DNA of 64,000 nt from JAQBGV01 sp032128395. Its GTDB lineage: Bacteria; Planctomycetota; UBA8108; UBA1146. This document shows, piece by piece, positions 27,009-34,400 of the stretch. The translations under genes and the position numbers were made by a program. Below the pieces are notes generated by a model. The model made no database searches. It was not told where the DNA came from and saw only the letters and a list, made by a program, of their open reading frames with translations. Where the stretch lies: the NCBI GenBank assembly GCA_032128395.1, contig JAQBGV010000123.1, forward strand, positions 1 to 64,000, written 5' to 3'. Each line of letters starts with the position of its first letter. The first letter of the stretch is position 1.

Positions 27009-27482
27009 ATGTCCGTCGTGTCGAAGAGATTGAAAGCGTTGCTCGACAAGCACTTGGTCTGCTACGAGACCGTTCCGCACGTCTCCGATTTCACCGCGCA
27101 GGAGACCTCCGAACACACCCACACCCCCGGCCGTTCGTTCGCGAAGGCCGTGCTGGTCACCATCCCCCATGAGCTGGTGATGCTCGTCCTCCCCGCCGAC
27201 CACGTCGTCGATTTGATCGATCTCCAGCGTGCGGTCCGGTCCGGACCGGTAAAGCTCGCGAGCGAGCACCGAATCGACCGCATCTTCCGCGACTGCGACC
27301 GCGGGGCGATCCCCCCCTTCGGCAATCTCTACGACATGCGCGTGTTCATCTGCCCGAGCCTGCTCGACAGGGAGACGATCACCTTCAACGCGGGGAGTCA
27401 CGAGATGGCGATCCGAGTGTCGACCGAGGACTACGCCCGGTTGGTGCGTCCCATACCGCTCGAGTTTTCTCACCACATGTGA
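27009..27482 (+). CDS. YbaK/ProX-type aminoacyl-tRNA deacylase-like protein
   Basis: This 157-residue protein has the YbaK/EbsC layout: 'KALLDKHLVCYETVPHVSDF', 'TPGRSFAKAVLVTIPHELVM' (conserved Lys in the family), then 'LPADHVVDLIDLQRAV', 'KLASEHRI', 'GAIPPFGNLYDMRVFICPSL' and a C-terminal 'NAGSHEMAIRVSTEDY'. The GxxPPFG and SHxxAIxV patterns are typical. The family hydrolyses mischarged tRNAs (e.g. Cys- or Ala-tRNAPro) or related adducts in the cytoplasm. ATG at 27009 is chosen over GTG 27000. The 224 bp upstream hold nothing I can identify. Stands alone, convergent with the aminotransferase. Confidence 0.88.
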   Translation: MSVVSKRLKALLDKHLVCYETVPHVSDFTAQETSEHTHTPGRSFAKAVLVTIPHELVMLVLPADHVVDLIDLQRAVRSGPVKLASEHRIDRIFRDCDRGAIPPFGNLYDMRVFICPSLLDRETITFNAGSHEMAIRVSTEDYARLVRPIPLEFSHHM

Positions 27483-27588
27483 TCGCGGCCTGGCTGAGCG
27501 CGACGTCGTTGCTCTCGAGAACTGCAAGTGCAGCGAAGAGGGAGCCTCGCGGTAACGCTGCAACGCGGTTCTTGCACCGCCGGAAACT

Positions 27589-28791
27589 CTACCGCTCGAC
27601 CTGCGAACGGATCGTCTGGGTGAGGAGCTCGACGTCCTCATCGAAACTCTCGGGAGCGACCGCCCCGAAGGAGAAGCGGGCGAAGCCGTCGAAGGGGCCC
27701 GTCCCGGCGGGTGACCTGCGCATGTCGCAGAGCCGGCCGGGGAGGATCGCCGCGCCGTGGGGGAAGAGGCGGTCGTTGAACTCGTCCGCGGTCAGGCCGC
27801 CGGGGAGTCTCCCCCAGTGGTAGAAGCCGCCGTTCCCGGTGAAGAGCTCGAAGCCGAGGCCCTCGAGCGCCTCCCCGTAGCGAACGCGTTGCTCCGAATA
27901 GAACGAACCGATCGCGGTGCGCGCCTGGCGCACTCGGTCGGTCTGGAGGAGCTGCGTCACATAGAGTTGTGAAGCGCGGGAGACCCCACCCATCACGATC
28001 GATGAGTAGTTGCGAAAGAGTTCGATGTGCTCCCGCGCTGCGACCACCCAGCCGACCCGCATCCCGGGCACCTGGAGCCCCTTGGTCGCCGCCCCGATGA
28101 CGAAGACGTCGGTCCCGTCGAGTTCATCGATGTGGCCGAGTGCGCTGTCCGGCTGCGGAGCGTGGAAGAACTCGTACGCTTCGTCGAAGAGTGCGCCGTG
28201 CCCCGGGCGCCTCGCCAGCTCGACCAGTTCCCGGAGCTGCTCCCCGGTTACGGTCACGCCGGTCGGGTTGCACGGATTGCTCTTCACCAGGAAGACCCGT
28301 TGGTCGCCGGGGTGAGGCTCGACGGCGTGGTCCGCGACCCCCGGACGAAAACGATTCCCCGGGTTGCTCGGGATGATCTTCGGCTCCTTGCCGAGCAGGA
28401 GTAGCAGATCGTAGTACGGGGTGTACTCGGTCTCCTCGATCGTGATCGTCACCCCGTCGACGAGCAGCGAGATCACTGCGAGGATCGCCGCCCTTCCCCC
28501 CGCGAACACGGCGACGTGATCCTCGGTGATCTTCGCGCCGTAGAAAGTGCGGTAGTAGTCGGCGATCGCGCGCCGAAGTTCGACTTGGCCGGTCGCCGTG
28601 GGGTAGCGCCGGTCATCGGCGGTGATCGACAGCGAGTCGGGGAGCGGCGGTCCGCCGGGGATCTGTGCGGTCAGCGGATACCCCTGCGCCCACGGACGGG
28701 TACCCGGATCGCCGAGGTAGCGATCGGTCGCAGCTGCGAACCGAAACAGAGTCTCGTAGACCCCCATCGGGGGAAACTGCCTGAGGATCAA
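27589..28791 (-). CDS. PLP-dependent aminotransferase, class I/II
   Basis: This 400-residue fold-type I aminotransferase has 'YPTATGQVELRRAIADYY' (substrate/PLP N-terminal region), 'SNPCNPTGVTVTGEQLRELV' (SNPxNPTG), 'LFDEAYEFF' (Asp-Glu-Ala-Tyr contacts with PLP) and the Schiff-base lysine in 'GAATKGLQVPGMRVGW' (about residue 237). The C-terminal Arg in 'FARFSFG' binds the substrate carboxylate. Full length for the family. Amino-acid specificity cannot be told. The next upstream gene on this strand is the S9 peptidase, 36 bp away, so they may be cotranscribed, perhaps in peptide or amino-acid use. Confidence 0.92.
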   Translation of the reverse strand: MILRQFPPMGVYETLFRFAAATDRYLGDPGTRPWAQGYPLTAQIPGGPPLPDSLSITADDRRYPTATGQVELRRAIADYYRTFYGAKITEDHVAVFAGGRAAILAVISLLVDGVTITIEETEYTPYYDLLLLLGKEPKIIPSNPGNRFRPGVADHAVEPHPGDQRVFLVKSNPCNPTGVTVTGEQLRELVELARRPGHGALFDEAYEFFHAPQPDSALGHIDELDGTDVFVIGAATKGLQVPGMRVGWVVAAREHIELFRNYSSIVMGGVSRASQLYVTQLLQTDRVRQARTAIGSFYSEQRVRYGEALEGLGFELFTGNGGFYHWGRLPGGLTADEFNDRLFPHGAAILPGRLCDMRRSPAGTGPFDGFARFSFGAVAPESFDEDVELLTQTIRSQVER

Positions 28792-28827
28792 GGTGGTCTG
28801 CCCTTCGAAACAGCAGAGCTATCGGCG

Positions 28828-31266
28828 CTATCTCCGAAATGACGCCGGCGCCACGGCTGGTTCCTTCACGTGCCGATCGAGCCACTCGACCATCTCGGCG
28901 AGGGTGTGGAGAACCGACTCGCGCGCCGTGTAGCCGTGGCTCTCGTTGGGGAGCATGACGAGGCGCGCGACCCCGCCGTTGCCCTGGATCGCCGCGAAGA
29001 GACGGCGCGACTGCATCGGGAAGGTCCCCGAGTTGTTGTCCGCCTCACCATGGATCATCAGCAGTGGCTCTTGGATCTTGTCCGCGTGCATGAACGGCGA
29101 GATCCCGAAGTAGACCTCGGGCGCCTCCCACAGGGTCCGACGCTCCGACTGGAACCCGAACGGGGTCAGCGTGCGATTGTACGCTCCGCTGCGCGCGATG
29201 CCGGCGCGGAAGAGATCGCAGTGCGCGAGCAGGTTGGCGGTCATGAAAGCGCCGTAGCTGTGCCCACCGATCGCCACCCGATCGCGATCGGCCACACCGA
29301 GTTCGACCGCGACGTCGATCGCCGCCTGCGCGGAGGAGACCAACTGCTCGATGAAGGTGTCGTTCATCGTCTCGGCGTCGCCGATGATCGGCATCGTCGC
29401 GCCGTCGAGGATCGCATACCCCTGGGTGAGGAGATGCAGGTGTGAGATCCCGCCGATGCGCGTGAATCGGTACGGGCTGACCCCGACCTGTCCCGCCGTC
29501 TTGGCGTCGTTGAACTCTCGCGGGTAGGCCCAGACGAAGAGGGGATAGCGATCTCCCTCGCGGTGACCCGCGGGGAGGTAGAGGGTCGCGGAGAGCGGCA
29601 CCCCGTCCTCGCGTTCGTAGGTGAGGAGCTGTTTGGTGATGCCGCGGATCTGAGGGGTCGGGTCGGGGAATACCGTCAGGGCGACCGGCTCACCCCCGAG
29701 GCTCCGGAGCCGCAGGTTCGGCGGGGATGAGATGCTCTCGTGACGGGTGATGAATCGGAGCTCGTCCCCGACGAACCAGCTTTCCACCACCGACTCGTAC
29801 TCCCCGTCCGCGCAGCGCCAGAGGGTCTCGGACGTTCCGGTGCTGGCGCTCTGCCGCGAGAGGAAGGGGAAGAGCCCCTCGGGCGATGCTCCCGCTCCGC
29901 TGCGGAACAAAGCATCTCCCCGCCGAAAGATCACCCGATCGCCGTGCGGCAGGGTCTCGGTGACGAGTTGCCCCGGATCTCCGTACCGGTCGCGGATGCT
30001 GCGGTCCTCGAGCACGCGATCGGACCCGGGCTCGTCGAGATGGACCAGAATCGACCGGGTCCAGCGGCGATCCCGATCGAATTCCCCGAAGAGGAGCACG
30101 GTCGGGTCGGCGAAGAACGAGAGCCCGCCGGCGCGGTGCTCGACGCGTCGGATCTCCTTCGGCTCATCGCTGAATGGGAACGCATGCGAGATCCACCGGT
30201 CCCGATGCGGGACCTCGGTCTTCGGGTCGCCACCATCGAGAGCCTCGCTCCACAAGAGGGTGGCGGCGAGGGAGGGATGCCAGCGGATGCTCCGCGGGCC
30301 GGTGCGCACCCCGTCGATCGGGATGTCGATCGCCAGCGGGATCTCCGCGACGGTGTGTTCGCGTTTTCCCTGCATCGACCACACCTCGTAGACGTGCGGG
30401 AACTGCGAGTACGGCATCGTGTAGCTCCACGGCCGCTTCAGGCTCGCGACGAGCAGGTGTCCGCCGTCCGGAGAGGTGTTCGCCGCGATGAAAATGCCCG
30501 GAGCGCCGATCTTCTCCACGCGTGCATCGAAGTGGATGACCGCGAGCTGGGTCTTCGAATAGTGCTCGAAGAGCGCCTCGTCGTAGGGGCTCGTGAGCAG
30601 GTCCTGGTAGGTCCGGAGCGGGCTCTTCTCTCCCGAGGTCTCCTGGGTGTTCGGGCCGGTCGGAAGGGTGATCTCCGCGGGCTCGGGGCCGCGAGTCTCC
30701 GGCACGAGTCGGCAGAGCAGCGAGACCCCGTCGGGGAGCCACTGCGGGCCGTCGAGCACGGTGTTCAGGCTCGAGACGAGGCGACGCGGCGGCTCCGAGG
30801 CATCGATCGAAGCACCCCACAGCTCGCTCCCGGCATCGGTCACCACGGTGTAGACGAAGTGCCGAGAATCGTGGGACCAGTCCACACCGGCGAGACGACC
30901 CCCCGCGGGGAGCGGCAGAATTCGCGGGGTCGCACCTGGGTCGAGGAGAGGACGCAACCGGAGGCCCTGGTCGAAGCCGGTGCGAAAACGGCCGTTCGCG
31001 ACGGGGTCGATGCGAATTCCCGCGAGCCGCAACATCCGTCGCGATACATCCGCGATGCTCGGCAGTGTGTTCTGGTCGGTGAGCAGGACGAATTGATGGT
31101 CTGGACTGATCGACGTGCCCGGTGAGTCGGCGGCATCGACCAGCGAGACGATCTCGGGAGGAGGGAGGCGGTACGGCTCTCCCGCCGCGAGCCCAAGGGT
31201 CAGTCCGATGACCGCGATGAGCAAGGTGGCGAGGGAGAGAAGATGGGATCTCGATCGTGCGCGCAT
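28828..31266 (-). CDS. Secreted S9 family serine peptidase (prolyl-oligopeptidase fold)
   Basis: This 812-residue protein has a signal peptide (SLATLLIAVIGLTLGLAAG), an N-terminal propeller-like region and a C-terminal alpha/beta-hydrolase domain. The nucleophile is in 'AIGGHSYGAFMTANLL' (GxSxG, about residue 669), the Asp in 'MIHGEADNNSGTFP' (~740) and the His in 'PNESHGYTARESV' (~779). The architecture matches secreted S9 peptidases of the glutamyl-endopeptidase/DPP group. Start at 31266 (MRARSRSHLL) follows AAGGGAG; ATG 31281 is possible. A MITE-like element lies just upstream (31332-31452). Likely degrades peptides outside the cytoplasm. Confidence 0.9.
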   Translation of the reverse strand: MRARSRSHLLSLATLLIAVIGLTLGLAAGEPYRLPPPEIVSLVDAADSPGTSISPDHQFVLLTDQNTLPSIADVSRRMLRLAGIRIDPVANGRFRTGFDQGLRLRPLLDPGATPRILPLPAGGRLAGVDWSHDSRHFVYTVVTDAGSELWGASIDASEPPRRLVSSLNTVLDGPQWLPDGVSLLCRLVPETRGPEPAEITLPTGPNTQETSGEKSPLRTYQDLLTSPYDEALFEHYSKTQLAVIHFDARVEKIGAPGIFIAANTSPDGGHLLVASLKRPWSYTMPYSQFPHVYEVWSMQGKREHTVAEIPLAIDIPIDGVRTGPRSIRWHPSLAATLLWSEALDGGDPKTEVPHRDRWISHAFPFSDEPKEIRRVEHRAGGLSFFADPTVLLFGEFDRDRRWTRSILVHLDEPGSDRVLEDRSIRDRYGDPGQLVTETLPHGDRVIFRRGDALFRSGAGASPEGLFPFLSRQSASTGTSETLWRCADGEYESVVESWFVGDELRFITRHESISSPPNLRLRSLGGEPVALTVFPDPTPQIRGITKQLLTYEREDGVPLSATLYLPAGHREGDRYPLFVWAYPREFNDAKTAGQVGVSPYRFTRIGGISHLHLLTQGYAILDGATMPIIGDAETMNDTFIEQLVSSAQAAIDVAVELGVADRDRVAIGGHSYGAFMTANLLAHCDLFRAGIARSGAYNRTLTPFGFQSERRTLWEAPEVYFGISPFMHADKIQEPLLMIHGEADNNSGTFPMQSRRLFAAIQGNGGVARLVMLPNESHGYTARESVLHTLAEMVEWLDRHVKEPAVAPASFRR

Positions 31267-31331
31267 GGGCGCTCCCTTCATCCCGATGGGGGGGGTGTGC
31301 GCGTAGTCTACCCTAGCCGGACGGAGATGGT

Positions 31332-31452
31332 GATGGGACTGGCTCGCGGCGTTTGCCGTGATGCCTGTCCCGGCGGCTCGCCTTGTCTTGCCACAGTGGA
31401 TGAACGGGCGGGGGTCCGGGACAGGCATCACCTGCGGCGAGCCAGTCCCATC
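31332..31452. mobile_element. MITE-like inverted-repeat element, copy A
   Basis: This is a 121-bp element with terminal inverted repeats starting GATGGGACTGGCTCG and, inside, GATGCCTGTCCCG; the right end is the reverse complement (CGGGACAGGCATCA ... GAGCCAGTCCCATC). The centre is not conserved. It lies between the S9 peptidase and C25 peptidase genes. Two more copies occur at 43835 and 49299. It encodes nothing; non-autonomous transposition is inferred. Confidence 0.8.
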
Positions 31453-31467
31453 GTGAACAGCGGGCGC

Positions 31468-34400
31468 TCAGCGCACGCGCAGCGCCGGATCGCCGAGGAG
31501 CAGCCACGTCGCGAGCACGTCCTCGACGCCGGGGGTTCCGGTGAGGGCCGTCCTCGCGTCGCGGATCGCGTCGCCGATGCGGCTCCCCGGAAAGAGGAGC
31601 AGCCGCGCGTGCAGCTCTTCCGCCAGAGCCTGCTGGGCGAGCGTGCTCGTGATCGCGCTCGGTCCGAAGTACGCGATCGCCCCGCCGTCCGGCGAGAGTA
31701 CCAGCGCCTCTCCGAGGGATGGAGTCAGCGGATGCTGGAAGAAGCCGTTCAGGCAATTCATCGCGATGACGACCGGGGGCGACGGATCGGGCCCGAGCGT
31801 CGGTACATCCGCGAGCACCAGGATCCCCTCGTCGCCGAAGACTTGACGTCCGCCGTGGCCGGTGTAGTGGACGACGGTCGCCTGTGTCCATTCGCCCGGC
31901 AGTGTCGCGCGCAACAGTGCGAGTGGCATCGATGCGAGGTCGAGGAGGGTCGTCGCTACGCCGATGGGGAGTTGCGCCGCCACCGCGTCGTTCATCCCCT
32001 CGAAGTCGCTGTCGTCGTCGGAGACGAACAGGGTGGAGGGAGCACCGGCGGGAAGACCGATCTCGTACGCGATCGTCTTCAGCACGATGGCGCGGCATTC
32101 CACCGTGGTCGCGACGGGGAATCGGCCGATCGCGAGATCGCGATTCCCGTTCCCGTCGAGATCCGCGAATTCGACGTCGGATGCGGTTTGGATCTCCCCG
32201 GCTTCGATGAGGGAAGCTGGGAGAACCTGCCGCGGTGACGGACCGAGATGTCCGGCCGGGTCGTAGGTCGCATCTCCGACCAGGAGCAGGAAGCTCGGGG
32301 TGGGGAGTGGCCAGCGCTGCCCCACGTCGTCGAGAAACGCTCGGATCGCTCTCGACGTCGGTCGACCCGCTCCGTAGCGATCGAACACCTCTTCGAGCGA
32401 GACCACCGCGGTGCGCAGCCCCTGCGACCGGCGCAGCGCTGCGAGCGGCTCGATCTCGGCTCGCAGGTGGTCAGGGCAGAGCGCGATCCAGTCGGCGCCG
32501 CCGCGCGGCTCCGTGGTGGTCCCGCTGGTGAGCGGCGCGATCTCGACCGCTCCTCGTGCCGCGGCACCCGTGAATGCCTCGATCGGCCCGGCCTCCGGAG
32601 AGTGGAAAGTGAGCGACCAGTCCCCGGCGCCGCCGAGGGAGACGGTCCCGCCGACGATCCGCTCGGGTGCGTCGACCCCGCCGATGCGATAGAGCTCGAT
32701 CGCCTCGCTCGTGAACCCCTCGAGTCGTTCGTAGCCCGCGCGCACCTCTCCTCGGAGGCGATCCCCCTGAGCTCGGTGTGCGCGTCGGTAGGTGACCTGC
32801 ACTCGATCGAGGAACACGACATCCGGCAGGGCGATGAGCTCCTGCTCGAGAGTGATCACGTGCGCTCCACTGGTGACGAGTCCGGTCGGGAGCTGGAATT
32901 CCCCGCCGTACGGCCCCGAGCCGTTCGAGGAGAGGGTGCCGAGTTCGACCCCGTCGAAGAGAACTCGTGTGCTGTGGTCGAGGGGAGCGAGGAGGTCGGC
33001 ACTCCACCCCTCGAGGTCGATCGCGACCGTCGCCGGCTCCCCCCCCGCGACGACGCTGTCGAGTTCCACTGGGATGTCGAGGGTGCCGGGGGCGAAGAGA
33101 ACCTCGTCGAAGAAGTGATCGCGTCCATCTCCATCTTCGAGCGAGAGGACGTAGAGGTCTTGTGAGGCGATCTCGATCGTCGTCGGTGAAGACCCGAGGA
33201 GCGCGGCGGACCACGGAGCGGCCCCGAGGAGCTCCGAGATGCGCGCAGGTGCGACCCCGGGGTCGGCGAGTTCGAGCACGAAGACATCGTACTTCGTCTC
33301 GAGATCCGAGAAGGGTGGGGCGAAGAAGTCGATCGTGTCCCCGGGATCGAAGCGGCCGTCGGCGCCCCCGATGACCGCGATCGGCCAAGGGGAACCGTCC
33401 CGCCGCATCTGGAAGCGTGCAGGGTTTTCGCCGACCGGGAAACGAGCGGCGGCGAGGTCAGCGTGCGTGAGCCGCACGAAGGCGTCCGGCTCGACGCGGA
33501 TGCGAACTGGCCCGAGCGAGCGCGCGGCGGGAAGAGTGACCGCCGCGGCCGTGGCTGCTCCTCCGGGGGAGGAAGAGGCTCCGCTCGGGGGTCCGGCGCG
33601 TCGCGTCACGGGGCCGGGCCAGCCGATCGTGGCGAGCCGCGGCGCCGGTGGGGTGGACAGCCCCGTGGTCGCACGGTGCGCGACCGCGCGACCGACCCGC
33701 TGCCGCCCTCCGAGTCGATCGATCTCGATCAGTCGGTAGCGCGTCCCGGCGATCGCCCCCGGAGTGTCGTCGAGGAATCGGTAGTGATCCCCCGCCGACC
33801 CCACCCCGGTCGAATGGAGGACAGGAGGACCCAGCGGCGCGAACGCTCCACTCCCGCTCGCTCGCTCGAGCGTGAACCCCGTCGAATGCCACTCGGCGAC
33901 GGTCTCCCACTCGAGCAGCACCCCGCGGGGGAGCGCCGTGGCGTCGAAGGAAGCGAGACGAACCGTGGTCTGGATCCCCCAGTCGATGAATCCAGGGGTC
34001 ACCGTGCCGGACCCGTTGTCGTTCTCGTTCGTCGGACCGCCGAAGTCGCCGCTGTACATATCGATGGTGATCGTGGCCGTGGCGCTCGTCGTCGCGACGT
34101 TGTAGGTCAGGTCCGAGCTCGTGTCGGTGAAGGAGAGTTCGGTAAGGGTGACCGCGTCGTCGTTGTTGGTGACCGAGAGGAGGGTGCCCCCGGTCGCACC
34201 GTTGTCGAAGAAGATGTGGTCGAACAGGGAGAGTGCCTGGACCGATCCGTTGTCGGTGATCTGAATCCCGTTGGAGTTCATGTAGCGGAAGTACGCTTGG
34301 CTCGCGGAGATCACCCCTCCTGCGCTGATCGAGAACGAATACCGCCCCGGGGTCGCGGTGTCCGAGGAGGTGATCAGGGCGAGGTCGGTGCCGACCGCGA